Shown: piece by piece, positions 15,090 through 22,753 of the stretch
Position numbering within the stretch: the first letter of the stretch is position 1
How the letters are laid out: each line of letters opens with the position of its first letter
Assembly: GCA_045541875.1 (NCBI GenBank)
Contig: JAZQJX010000100.1
Location: 1 to 35,142, forward strand
Source: RGIG1828 sp045541875
GTDB taxonomy: Bacteria; Bacillota; Clostridia; UMGS1810
Direction of reading: 5' to 3'
DNA length: 35,142 bases
Position numbers and translations under genes: made by a program
The notes under the pieces: model-generated
Database searches by the model: none
The model's input: only the letters and a program-made list of their open reading frames with translations
What the model was told of the DNA's origin: nothing

Positions 15090-17147
15090 TTATTCTTCTG
15101 CAGGAGTTTCTTCTGCTGCAGGTGCTTCTTCTGCCACAGATTCTTCTTCCACTGCGGGAACTTCTTCTGCAACGGGAGTTTCTTCTGCTACAGGAACTTC
15201 TTCTGTTGCTGCTTCTTCAGCGGGAACTTCTTCTTCAACTTTAGGAGCAATGAGCGCTCTTATGCTGAGACCGATTTTCTGGTTTTCAAGGTCAATTTCC
15301 ACAACTTTAGCCTGAACGTGCTGTCCTATCATAAGTTCATCTTCAACTTTGCCGATACGTTTGTCAGCAACCTGAGAAATGTGAATAAGACCGTCGACTC
15401 CGGGGAAGATTTCTGCAAATGCACCAAAAGGAACAATTCTTACAATCTTACAATCTACCACATCATCAACTTTAAGTTCTTTTTCAACTTTTGTCCATGG
15501 ATTATCTTCTGCACGTTTAAATCCGAGAGAAATTTTACCTTTTTCTTTGTCAAATTCAAGAACATATACGCTTACTTCATCACCTACAGAAACAACTTCT
15601 GAAGGATCTTTGATTTTTGACCATGAAAGTTGAGAAATGTGGATAAGACCGTCCACGCCGCCGATATCTGCAAATGCCCCAAATTTTGTGAGGGATTTTA
15701 CAATACCTTTATATTCTTTTCCAACTTCAATGTCTGCCCAGAACGCTTCTGCAAGTGCTGCTTTTTGCTCAACAAGAACATTTTTGACAGAGCCGATAAC
15801 TTTTGTTCTGCCTCTCATTTTTCTTATGTCAATGATTCTTAAATTAACTTCATCGCCAACAATTGCATTAAGATCCTGAAGGAATCTGTCACTTGCCTGA
15901 GATGCGGGAACAAACACTCTTGAACCCTTAACTGAAACAACAACACCACCGTTTACAGCCTGAATAACTTTTCCTGTGAGGATTTCTTTTGATTCAAATG
16001 CGTCTTCAATTTCTTTTACGCCTTTCATCATTGCAATTTTCTTCATGGAAAGGGTAACTTCGCCTTCTACATCATTTACTCTGACAACGAAAACTTCCAC
16101 TTCGTCGCCAACTTTGTACATAGATGTTATATCAGCTGTCGGATCATCTGTAACCTCGCCTGCGGGAACAAATCCGTCAGACTTATAACCAAGGTTAACG
16201 CTGATGCCTTTCTCACTGACACCCATTACGATACCCTTAACTACATCCCTTGTATTTAAAGTGATCAGAGATTTTTCGTACTCCTCAAATTCTTGTGCGA
16301 AGCTTTCCGCTCCTTTTGTGTTTTCAATCATTTTGTCTATAACCTCCTTAATAATGCACGACGGTGTGGAAGCACCTGCCGTTATACCAATTTTCCTTGG
16401 TATATATATATCTTGAGGAAAATCCTCAAAATTTTCAATCTGAATGGTATTTTCACAATACCTTTTGCAAATGTCGGTGAGTTTCACAGTGTTTGAACTG
16501 TGTTTTCCACCTATTACTATCATAAGTTCAGAATCTTTTGCAATGTTTGCGGCCTCTTCCTGTCTTTCATTTGTTGCACTGCATATGGTGTCAAAAATGA
16601 GAGAAGATTCAAATTCCGCTTTCACAAATTCCGAAATGGTTTCAAATGTGTTTCTGTCCATTGTTGTCTGGCACACCAGACACACTTTTTCACATATATC
16701 TATTTTACCACTAATATCAGATATGTCAAGAGAAATTATTGCATTATTTTCACACCATCCGTTAATTCCGATAACTTCAGGGTGATTTTTGTTGCCGACA
16801 ATTACTATACGATAGCCTTCGTTGTAGTGTTTATGAACTATATTGTGTATTTTTTTGACAAAAGGACAGGTCAGGTCTATATACTCTGTTTTACTGTCTT
16901 CAAGTTCATCTATAATTCCTTTCCCCACACCGTGAGTCCTTATGGCAAGAATTTTGCCGTCTTCAAGTTCATTTAAACTGTCTATGGCGTTTACTCCCTT
17001 TGTCTCAAGGTCAGATACCACAAATTCATTGTGGATTATGGGGCCTAAAGTTGATATATTCACATCTTTTGACTTATCCTCAAGAGTTTTTATTGCCCTT
17101 GCCACACCAAAGCAAAAGCCTGCCGTTTTTGCAAGTCTTATTTCCAT
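15090..17147 (-). CDS. ispH-rpsA: fused HMBPP reductase (IspH) and ribosomal protein S1
   Basis: A 685-residue bifunctional protein. Residues 1-280 are IspH, the Fe-S enzyme that makes IPP and DMAPP in the last MEP step. Its three cluster cysteines are Cys12 (GFCFGVARA), Cys94 (DLTCP) and Cys189 (CSATNERQ), and THGVG at 71-75 is also present. Four S1 RNA-binding domains follow (about 300-370, 388-455, 476-545, 560-630), as in clostridial S1 proteins. Residues 634-685 are a low-complexity tail of Glu, Val, Ala and Pro repeats. I start at the ATG at 17147 because AGGAG lies eight bases upstream and IspH begins MEIRLAKTAG there. The start lies one base after the plsC stop. The fusion is known in Clostridia. 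Confidence 0.95.
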   Translation of the reverse strand: MEIRLAKTAGFCFGVARAIKTLEDKSKDVNISTLGPIIHNEFVVSDLETKGVNAIDSLNELEDGKILAIRTHGVGKGIIDELEDSKTEYIDLTCPFVKKIHNIVHKHYNEGYRIVIVGNKNHPEVIGINGWCENNAIISLDISDISGKIDICEKVCLVCQTTMDRNTFETISEFVKAEFESSLIFDTICSATNERQEEAANIAKDSELMIVIGGKHSSNTVKLTDICKRYCENTIQIENFEDFPQDIYIPRKIGITAGASTPSCIIKEVIDKMIENTKGAESFAQEFEEYEKSLITLNTRDVVKGIVMGVSEKGISVNLGYKSDGFVPAGEVTDDPTADITSMYKVGDEVEVFVVRVNDVEGEVTLSMKKIAMMKGVKEIEDAFESKEILTGKVIQAVNGGVVVSVKGSRVFVPASQASDRFLQDLNAIVGDEVNLRIIDIRKMRGRTKVIGSVKNVLVEQKAALAEAFWADIEVGKEYKGIVKSLTKFGAFADIGGVDGLIHISQLSWSKIKDPSEVVSVGDEVSVYVLEFDKEKGKISLGFKRAEDNPWTKVEKELKVDDVVDCKIVRIVPFGAFAEIFPGVDGLIHISQVADKRIGKVEDELMIGQHVQAKVVEIDLENQKIGLSIRALIAPKVEEEVPAEEAATEEVPVAEETPVAEEVPAVEEESVAEEAPAAEETPAEE

Positions 17148-17148
17148 A

Positions 17149-17727
17149 TCATTCACTCCTGCCAAGTGCTTTTATGTCGTCATATATGCAAGTGCTGACA
17201 CGGTCAAAATCTTCGGCTGCAGGTTTTGTATCACCATCCCAATAAGGAACACATTTGCCTATGTTCACGGTAACTTTGGAAAAAATCTTAAATGTGGCAT
17301 CAATATGTATGGGTAAAACCGAAGCGTCTGTTTTACAGGCTATAAATCCAACACCGGATTTTACTTCCCCTTCACTTCCGAGTTTTGACCTTTGTCCTGT
17401 GGGGAAAATCCCGAGACACTCTCCCGATCTTACTGTCTTTATTGCGCTTTTTACGGCGCTGAGATCGGAGCCTGTACGCTTAACAGGAATTGCTTTTATG
17501 AGTTTTAATATGGAACCTACAAAAAAGACCTTGAAAAGTTCTGCCTTTGCCATAAAATATATTCTTCTTTTAACATATGCCTGAATAATAATGGGATCCC
17601 AGCAACTTATGTGATTGCTGCAAAGAATGAATCCGCCCTCTTTTGGCACATTTTCGGTTCCATTTACTTCTACTCTGAAAATCAGAGACACAAAAACTTT
17701 TATAAGTTTTACAAGTGCATTATACAT
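17149..17727 (-). CDS. plsC: 1-acyl-sn-glycerol-3-phosphate acyltransferase
   Basis: A 192-residue PlsC-family acyltransferase that makes phosphatidic acid from lysophosphatidic acid at the cytoplasmic membrane. Motif I is NHISCWDP (HX4D) near residue 38. Motif III, usually FPEGTRS, reads FPTGQRSKLG near residue 108, so the conserved Glu and Thr are replaced. VLPIHI fits motif IV. A short hydrophobic N-terminus probably anchors it to the membrane. Its ATG overlaps the cmk TAA by one base, and ispH-rpsA follows after one base, so cmk-plsC-ispH/rpsA is a tight operon, an order common in Clostridia. Activity is likely but the altered motif III deserves attention. Confidence 0.88.
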   Translation of the reverse strand: MYNALVKLIKVFVSLIFRVEVNGTENVPKEGGFILCSNHISCWDPIIIQAYVKRRIYFMAKAELFKVFFVGSILKLIKAIPVKRTGSDLSAVKSAIKTVRSGECLGIFPTGQRSKLGSEGEVKSGVGFIACKTDASVLPIHIDATFKIFSKVTVNIGKCVPYWDGDTKPAAEDFDRVSTCIYDDIKALGRSE

Positions 17728-18395
17728 TAGTTTATCACCTTTCGGATTAAGTCACACACGCTGTTGACTGATTCTTCAAAAGAAAGATCTGATGTGTCAA
17801 GAAAAATTGCATCATCTGCCATTTTGAGGGGAGACACTTCCCTTTGGGAATCCTGAGCATCCCTGTATTTCATATCCTCCATAACCTCAGAAAGTTCTTT
17901 TTCTATACCTTTTTCCAGAAGTTCTCTATGGCGTCTTTTTGCCCTTGCTTCAGCAGATGCTGTAAGAAAAATCTTCACATCGGCATCAGGCAGAACGCTT
18001 GTTCCGATGTCTCTTCCGTCCATTATGCAATCATATTTCCCGGCAAGTTCTCTTTCAACCTTTAAAAGCCATTCTCTGACCTGAGGAATAACTGCAATAT
18101 CTGATGCACCTTTTGAAACTTCGGGGGTGCGGATAAAATCGGTTATATCTTTGCCGTCCAGAATCATAAGTTGTCCTTTTTCGGATCTTTTAATGTCAAG
18201 GTTTGTTCTTTCAAGCATTGATACAACGCTTTGAGGCTGTGACTTTATCTGAATTTTTTCACTCAGTGCTTTGTATGCAAGAGAGCGAAACATTGCTCCG
18301 GTATCAATATATGTGAAACCGAAAATTTCTGACGCTCTTTTTGCAATTGTGCTTTTCCCGGCTCCTGATGGCCCGTCAAGTGCAACATTTATCAT
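17727..18395 (-). CDS. cmk: cytidylate kinase
   Basis: A 222-residue CMP/dCMP kinase, from the ATG at 18395, whose AAGGAG is 9 bases upstream. The open frame extends to 18452, but that N-terminal addition precedes the P-loop strand and has no ribosome site. Walker A is GPSGAGKST near residue 8. DGRDIGTSVLPDADVKIFLTASAEARAKRR near 145-175 is the cytidylate kinase signature. It converts CMP and dCMP to diphosphates in pyrimidine salvage and RNA turnover. It is the first gene of the cmk-plsC-ispH/rpsA operon, with a good promoter at 18468-18496. Confidence 0.95.
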   Translation of the reverse strand: MINVALDGPSGAGKSTIAKRASEIFGFTYIDTGAMFRSLAYKALSEKIQIKSQPQSVVSMLERTNLDIKRSEKGQLMILDGKDITDFIRTPEVSKGASDIAVIPQVREWLLKVERELAGKYDCIMDGRDIGTSVLPDADVKIFLTASAEARAKRRHRELLEKGIEKELSEVMEDMKYRDAQDSQREVSPLKMADDAIFLDTSDLSFEESVNSVCDLIRKVIN

Positions 18396-18452
18396 TGGCT
18401 GATGCTCCTTTTTCATCTGATAAAAAATATTATCAGGTTTTAAAATGAACAA

Positions 18453-18467
18453 ATATCACATTGATAT
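18453..18467. promoter_or_regulatory. 15-bp palindrome at the cmk transcription start
   Basis: ATATCA (18453-18458), three bases, then TGATAT (18462-18467), ending directly against the -10 box of the cmk promoter. A protein bound here would block initiation, so it is an operator candidate. No known consensus is recognised. Confidence 0.4.
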
Positions 18468-18496
18468 ATTATACATTAAAACTACAAAATACTCAA
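18468..18496 (-). promoter_or_regulatory. SigA promoter of the cmk operon
   Basis: Minus strand TTGAGT (18491-18496), a 17-base spacer, and perfect TATAAT (18468-18473). It lies between the small exported protein gene and cmk, so cmk-plsC-ispH/rpsA has its own start. Confidence 0.8.
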
Positions 18497-18520
18497 TAGT
18501 TTTTTTGAATTTTTTTATTT

Positions 18521-18898
18521 TTATGAAACAATGCATCTGCAGATGTAATTTATTCCTTTTTTGCATTTTATGTTTTGACTGTTTCCCGCCACTGTCACAT
18601 TTTGCGCAGGTAAAACACTTACTTCAAAATCCTTTTGAGCATATGACATTATCTCTATTGTGGCATTTGATTCGACTGTTATGCTTGCTTTATTGTCTTT
18701 TATTTTAACTGTTTTCTCACCGTCAACAAACACCCAAACATTTTCATTTTCATCAAGCGGTGATGTATATAATTCCACCTTGCCAAGTTCAACTTCGGCA
18801 TTTTGTGACAAAACACTCTTTGCAGGTTCAAAGCCCAGTTTTATTATCTGAGAGCAAACAAGACAAAGTGTCAGAGATGCCAGCAGTACTCTTCCCAT
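18521..18898 (-). CDS. small exported or membrane-anchored hypothetical protein (125 aa)
   Basis: I do not recognise this protein. From the ATG at 18898 (GGTGAG 5-6 bases upstream) it starts MGRVLLASLTLCLVCSQIIK, a signal peptide or single membrane helix. A probable beta-rich extracellular domain follows, with alternating hydrophobic residues (VELGKVELYTSP, WVFVDGEKTVKIKD, ASITVESNATIEIMSY). It ends with a cysteine-containing tail (KCKKGINYICRCIVS). The reading frame runs on to 19051, but that extension is encoded by the repeat at 18935-19020 and is not believable. It lies between the flavoprotein gene and the cmk promoter. Confidence 0.65.
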   Translation of the reverse strand: MGRVLLASLTLCLVCSQIIKLGFEPAKSVLSQNAEVELGKVELYTSPLDENENVWVFVDGEKTVKIKDNKASITVESNATIEIMSYAQKDFEVSVLPAQNVTVAGNSQNIKCKKGINYICRCIVS

Positions 18899-18934
18899 TA
18901 TGCTCACCGATGATTTTGTAAATCTTTTTTTCGG

Positions 18935-19020
18935 CAAAAAATCAGGATGATCCTGCCCCCTTGTCGCGGGCATAGTTTCGTTAACATCAGATCTTGCAAA
19001 CGAATTTTTACGAATTTTCC
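18935..19020 (-). repeat. structured repeat copy 2: hairpin with T-run
   Basis: Second copy of the element at 13541-13625. The hairpin here is CAGGAT (18943-18948) with ATCCTG (18950-18955), followed on the minus strand by ATTTTTT. Compared with copy 1, one stem pair has changed from C-G to A-T with both partners altered, which supports a conserved structure. It ends about 37 bases before the start codon of the 125-aa protein, so it could be its leader or the end of an upstream transcript. Confidence 0.75.
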
Positions 19021-19032
19021 TATACGGCAAAA

Positions 19033-19073
19033 AAAATATTTTCAAAAGCAATCACTCCTTTTGAAAATATTTT
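19033..19073 (-). terminator. terminator-like hairpin after the flavoprotein gene
   Basis: AAAATATTTTCAAAAG (19033-19048) pairs with CTTTTGAAAATATTTT (19058-19073), a perfect 16-bp AT-rich stem, with T-rich sequence beyond it on the minus strand. It lies 10 bases after the stop codon of the BaiN-like gene. Confidence 0.7.
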
Positions 19074-19083
19074 ATGTTTTTTA

Positions 19084-20304
19084 TTATGCATTCATACCCG
19101 CAAGATATGCTGTGGAAAATGCTATCTGAAGATTAAATCCTCCCGTGTAGGCATCAACATCTATCACTTCTCCCGCAAAAAACAGTCCCGGTGAGATTTT
19201 CGATTCCATTGTTGCAGGGTTTATTTCTTTGACATTAACTCCCCCCGATGTTATTATCGCTTCTGAAACAGGTCGTTTCTCTTTGATTTTCAAATTAAGG
19301 GATTTGATTAAATTCACAAGATTGTGCCTTTGCTCTCTTGTTATGGAATTCACCTTTGTTCTCGGATCAATTCCCGAAAGTTTCACAACTACGGGAATGA
19401 GTTTCTTCGGAAGAAGAGCATCAAGAGAATTTATAAAATCCTTATTCTTTTCTGTTTCAAAGTCTCTTAAGATTCTATTGTCAAGGGTTTTAAAATCAAG
19501 GGCAGGTTTAAGGTCTATGGAAACTGTATATTCTTCGTTGGATTTCATGTGAGATGAAGCGCTCAGAACAACGGGCCCTGAAATTCCGAAATGTGTAAAA
19601 AGCATTTCGCCGAAATCCTCATATATTTCCCTGCCGTTTTTCATAACTTTTATGGAAATATTCTTTAGGGAAAGTCCCATAAGTTCGGTCACAAAATCCT
19701 CTTCGGTAACAAGAGGCACCAAAGACGCCTCGGGTTTTCTTATGCTGTGTCCGAGTTTTTCGGAGAACCTATATCCGTCGCCTGTGGAACCTGTCCCCGG
19801 ATAACTCACGCCGCCGGTGGCAATAATGACTGATGCGCAAAGGATTTTCTTCCCGCTTTGAAATGCCACCTCATATCCGTCCTGTATCTTTTTCACATCT
19901 TTAACAGACGAGAAAACACACTCTACTCCCATTTTTTTGGCATATGATGCAAGGACATCTCTCACATCTGATGCTTTGTCACTTTTCGGAAAAATTCTTC
20001 CGCCTCTTTCGGTTTTAACCTCAAGTCCTTCTCTTTCCAGAAAATCTGTCAGGTCTGTGTTTGTGAAAGAGTAAAAAGCACTGTACATGAAGTTTGCATT
20101 AACTCTGGTGTTGGCTATAAAATCCTCCATAGATGCTGAATTTGTTATGTTGCATCTTCCTTTGCCCGTAATCAGAAGTTTTTTTCCAAGATATTTATTT
20201 TTTTCTGCAAGATATACTTTTTTACCTCTTGAGGCAGCAATTGATGCAGAAAACATTCCTGCAGGGCCGCCCCCAATAACTACAACGGTATTTTCCATTA
20301 TCAC
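19084..20304 (-). CDS. NAD(P)/FAD-dependent oxidoreductase, HI0933/BaiN-like
   Basis: A flavoprotein of about 404-406 residues in the HI0933-like family, which includes BaiN of bile-acid-converting clostridia. Most members have no proven substrate. It has an N-terminal Rossmann motif (VVVIGGGPAGMFSASIAASRG), the family marker GKKLLITGKGRCNITN near residue 40, GGRIFPKSDKASDV near 103, IIATGGVSYPGTGSTGDG near 140, and a C-terminal FAD contact FFAGEVIDVDAYTGGFNLQIAFSTA. Two starts are possible: GTG at 20304, 5 bases after GAGG, or ATG at 20298, 11 bases after it. It directly follows rpiR and is probably cotranscribed with it. Bile-acid activity should not be assumed. Confidence 0.88.
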   Translation of the reverse strand: MIMENTVVVIGGGPAGMFSASIAASRGKKVYLAEKNKYLGKKLLITGKGRCNITNSASMEDFIANTRVNANFMYSAFYSFTNTDLTDFLEREGLEVKTERGGRIFPKSDKASDVRDVLASYAKKMGVECVFSSVKDVKKIQDGYEVAFQSGKKILCASVIIATGGVSYPGTGSTGDGYRFSEKLGHSIRKPEASLVPLVTEEDFVTELMGLSLKNISIKVMKNGREIYEDFGEMLFTHFGISGPVVLSASSHMKSNEEYTVSIDLKPALDFKTLDNRILRDFETEKNKDFINSLDALLPKKLIPVVVKLSGIDPRTKVNSITREQRHNLVNLIKSLNLKIKEKRPVSEAIITSGGVNVKEINPATMESKISPGLFFAGEVIDVDAYTGGFNLQIAFSTAYLAGMNA

Positions 20305-21186
20305 TTATACCTCATCATCTTTTTCAACAGGCTTTTCATACACCCTGTATTCGTCCCATATACCCTCAAGTGCATGGAAGTTTTCAGTCACTTTTTCTCT
20401 GTTTCTCATAACAAGTGCAACAATCAGGGCATTTATTATGCTGAGGGGTGCAACAAGAGAATCAACAAAATTTGAAGTGTCGCTTCTTGCAATAAGGCTA
20501 TGGTCTGAATATTTCACAATGGGTGAATTTTCAGAATCTGTGATGGCAATTATCCTGCTTCCTCTGTCGCTTGCATACTTTACAGCGTTTAAGGTGCGGC
20601 GGGAATACCTCGGATAACTTATGGCAATTACCGCATCTTCCTTATCGACACCAAATATCTGCTCGAATGTTTCGCTGGCAGAATTCGTGGTTATGAGTCT
20701 TGCATCAATGGACACAAGATTCAGATAAAACCCAAGGAAACTTGCCATGGAAAAACAGGTTCTTGCACCGATTATGTACACTCTTCTTGCATTCATAACC
20801 GTGTCTATACATTTCGTGAAATCTTCCGGTCTGACACACTCAAGAGTCTGTCTGAGTTTTTCAATGTCGGATGTAAGAACGGTTGTGAGAATGTCTTTAT
20901 CTGCAAATTTATTTGATGTTATCTCCATTCTCTGAACGCTTGTGAGTTTGTTCTTTATTATCTCCCTTAAATCCTTTTGGAATTCAGGGTATCCCTCATA
21001 GCCAAGTTCAGAGGCAAAACGGACAACTGTGGATTCGCTCACTCCCACCTCTTCGCCCAGTTTTGCCGCAGTCATATATGCCGCTTTATCGTAATGATTC
21101 TGTATAAAATCAGAAATTCTTTTCTGACTTTTACTAAAATCTCCGTACATACTTTTCATTTTAAATATTATGTTATTCTTTTCCAT
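20305..21186 (-). CDS. RpiR/MurR-family transcriptional regulator
   Basis: A 293-residue regulator. Residues about 1-77 are the RpiR-type helix-turn-helix (SKSQKRISDFIQNHYDKAAY, then GVSESTVVRFASELGYEGYPEFQ). Residues about 120-260 are a SIS phosphosugar-binding domain (RRVYIIGARTCFSMASFLGFYL, AVIAISYPRYSRRTLNAVKYA). Members sense sugar phosphates or amino-sugar phosphates and control nearby catabolic genes, yet no sugar gene is adjacent here. The next gene is the BaiN-like flavoprotein, whose start follows its stop immediately. Effector unknown. Confidence 0.9.
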   Translation of the reverse strand: MEKNNIIFKMKSMYGDFSKSQKRISDFIQNHYDKAAYMTAAKLGEEVGVSESTVVRFASELGYEGYPEFQKDLREIIKNKLTSVQRMEITSNKFADKDILTTVLTSDIEKLRQTLECVRPEDFTKCIDTVMNARRVYIIGARTCFSMASFLGFYLNLVSIDARLITTNSASETFEQIFGVDKEDAVIAISYPRYSRRTLNAVKYASDRGSRIIAITDSENSPIVKYSDHSLIARSDTSNFVDSLVAPLSIINALIVALVMRNREKVTENFHALEGIWDEYRVYEKPVEKDDEV

Positions 21187-21206
21187 AATGCTTTTCTCCC
21201 ACGTTA

Positions 21207-21235
21207 ATAATACAAGGCAAAAAACACCCCTCCAA
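21207..21235 (-). promoter_or_regulatory. putative rpiR promoter overlapping the csp terminator
   Basis: Minus strand TTGGAG (21230-21235), a 17-base spacer, and TATTAT (21207-21212). The -35 box lies inside the left arm of the csp terminator hairpin. Moderate match only. Confidence 0.45.
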
Positions 21236-21248
21236 TTGCTTGGAGGGG
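21217..21248 (-). terminator. terminator of csp
   Basis: CCCCTCCAA (21227-21235) pairs with TTGGAGGGG (21240-21248) over a 4-base loop. On the minus strand it is followed by GTGTTTTTTGCC, a classic intrinsic terminator. Confidence 0.88.
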
Positions 21249-21294
21249 ATTTGGTACGTTATCGAAATTTATATATTCTCAAACAGATTACAGC

Positions 21295-21495
21295 TTATGC
21301 CTTAACCACATTTGCAGCCTGAGGACCTTTTGCACCGTCGATAACTTCAAATTCTACAGCTTCACCTTCCTGGAGTGACTTATATCCTTCCATGTTGATT
21401 GCTGAGAAGTGAACGAAAACATCGCCGCCGTCTTCACACTCGATAAAACCATAACCTTTTTCGGCATTAAACCATTTTACTGTACCTTTTTGCAT
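21295..21495 (-). CDS. csp: cold-shock protein (CspA family)
   Basis: A 66-residue single cold-shock domain, an RNA chaperone that binds single-stranded nucleic acid. Both RNP motifs are clear: KGYGFIEC (RNP1) and VFVHFSAI (RNP2). The length matches the family exactly. GGAGG lies upstream of the ATG. It has its own strong promoter and an approximately 70-base leader with a hairpin, and its own terminator, so it is monocistronic. One of usually several paralogues. Confidence 0.97.
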   Translation of the reverse strand: MQKGTVKWFNAEKGYGFIECEDGGDVFVHFSAINMEGYKSLQEGEAVEFEVIDGAKGPQAANVVKA

Positions 21496-21544
21496 TATTG
21501 TGCCTCCTAAATTACTGTGAGCTTTTGCTCTTTGTTAATATCTC

Positions 21545-21563
21545 ATGGGAACCTTTGCCCCAT
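21545..21563 (-). promoter_or_regulatory. hairpin in the csp 5' leader
   Basis: On the minus strand AUGGG and CCCAU form a short stem around GCAAAGGUU, near the predicted transcription start (about 21564). Cold-shock genes often have structured leaders that change with temperature. The function here is not shown. Confidence 0.4.
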
Positions 21564-21570
21564 TTCTTGT

Positions 21571-21599
21571 ATCTTATCACAGTTTATTGTCAATGTCAA
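21571..21599 (-). promoter_or_regulatory. SigA promoter of csp
   Basis: Minus strand TTGACA (21594-21599), a 17-base spacer and TAAGAT (21571-21576) preceded by TGA as an extended -10. A second TTGACA is directly adjacent (21588-21593). Confidence 0.75.
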
Positions 21600-21619
21600 T
21601 ATTTTTATTTTTATTTAAC

Positions 21620-21649
21620 AAAATCAACCAAAAAACTGCATTTGATTTT
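21620..21649 (-). terminator. weak terminator after the methyltransferase gene
   Basis: AAAATCAA (21620-21627) pairs with TTGATTTT (21642-21649). The stem is AT-rich and followed on the minus strand by GTTAAATAAAAAT. It may end the lon operon, just upstream of the csp promoter. Confidence 0.4.
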
Positions 21650-21664
21650 ATTGCTTTTACATAG

Positions 21665-22408
21665 TTACCGTTTGACAACATAAAACACTCTCTGTTCATT
21701 TTCTGACGGTGCTTCCTCTGTCAATTCGCCATATACCGCTTCAAGAGTCAGTCCTGCCTTTTCTATTGCTTTCATTAAGAAATCGTGACTGTGATACATC
21801 TGGGTGTGTTCTTCCGAGATACGGTTATAAACCCCGTTTTCGTTTTTTACAAAAAAGTTCAGGCGAAAGTCGCAGTATTCTCCGTCAAAGGAGTTTTCCC
21901 ATGTATAGAACACATTTTTTTCTTCAAACACAAAGGTGTTGTCCGACAAAATATTTTCGTATTTATGAAGAGTGTTCACATCAAATATGAAAACTCCGCC
22001 GGGGTTTAAATAGTTTGCAACAAGAGAAAAAACCTCTTCAACTTCATCTGAGTCGGTGACATAATTCAGGCTGTCAAGCATACACAAAAATGCATCTACT
22101 GTCCCATAAAGTTCAAAGGATGCCATATCCTGCAAAAGATAGAGAATCTTTTGGGCATCTTTCTTCTGAGATGCCCTGTAGAGCATTGAATCTGACGAAT
22201 CAATGCCGATCATATCATATCCTTTTTTTGCCATTATGGAACACACAGTCCCTGTTCCGCACCCAAGGTCTGCAATGAGATTTGGTGCATAGGACATATG
22301 CTTCTTGAAAAGTTTTTCTATATATTCACATCTTTTTTCGTATTCCACATCATCTGTGAGAATATCATATACATCTGAAAATCCCGTGTAACTTGGCAAG
22401 ATTTCCAT
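21665..22408 (-). CDS. class I SAM-dependent methyltransferase
   Basis: A 247-residue methyltransferase with SAM-binding motif I LIADLGCGTGTVCSIMAKKG near residue 41 and the acidic end of beta-2 in MIGIDSSDSML. FDAF-like motif FLCMLDSLNYV and NPGGVFIFDVNT follow in the expected order. The substrate (small molecule or protein) cannot be told. I start at the ATG at 22408, eight bases after GGAG. A GTG two codons upstream is too close to that site. The start lies two bases after the yerC stop, so it is the last gene of the lon-engB-pcrA-yerC operon. Confidence 0.88.
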   Translation of the reverse strand: MEILPSYTGFSDVYDILTDDVEYEKRCEYIEKLFKKHMSYAPNLIADLGCGTGTVCSIMAKKGYDMIGIDSSDSMLYRASQKKDAQKILYLLQDMASFELYGTVDAFLCMLDSLNYVTDSDEVEEVFSLVANYLNPGGVFIFDVNTLHKYENILSDNTFVFEEKNVFYTWENSFDGEYCDFRLNFFVKNENGVYNRISEEHTQMYHSHDFLMKAIEKAGLTLEAVYGELTEEAPSENEQRVFYVVKR

Positions 22409-22410
22409 AA

Positions 22411-22716
22411 TCACTTCTCCTTTTTGTCTTTTCCGGCAATTCTTTCAAGGACAGATCTGTAACCGCCTGCGCCATAATTAAGGGCGCGGTTGACACGACT
22501 TATGGTTGCAGTGCTTGCACCTGTTTTTCTCACAATGTCGCTGTATACCACTTTTTCCTCAAGCATTCCCGCAACTTCAAGGCGTTGTGCCATTGCTTTG
22601 ATTTCAGAAATTGTGCAAAGATCTTCCAAAAGAGCAAAGCACTCTTCCTTTGTCTTTAAAGAAAGTATGGCGTCTGCAAGAATATCTATTCCGTTTTCAT
22701 TAAGTTTTTCAAGCAT
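22411..22716 (-). CDS. yerC: YerC/YecD-family TrpR-like DNA-binding protein
   Basis: A 101-residue protein with a TrpR-like helix-turn-helix. The typical family block is LLEDLCTISEIKAMAQRLEVAGML, then the recognition helix KTGASTATISRVNRALNYGAGGY. In Firmicutes yerC is regularly placed next to pcrA, as here. Its target and ligand are not well established. AAGGA is eight bases from the ATG. It is 37 bases downstream of pcrA with no terminator between. Confidence 0.92.
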   Translation of the reverse strand: MLEKLNENGIDILADAILSLKTKEECFALLEDLCTISEIKAMAQRLEVAGMLEEKVVYSDIVRKTGASTATISRVNRALNYGAGGYRSVLERIAGKDKKEK

Positions 22717-22753
22717 ATTATCATTCCTTTATCGGACTAAAATATTTGTTCAT

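Noticed and set aside
15056..15244. Plus-strand leucine-rich 62-aa frame
   Set aside because: It is the antisense of the Glu/Ala/Val/Pro repeat tail of ispH-rpsA.
18899..19051. N-terminal 51-residue extension of the small exported protein
   Set aside because: It is encoded by the repeat, and the ATG at 18898 with its own ribosome site and signal peptide is the better start.
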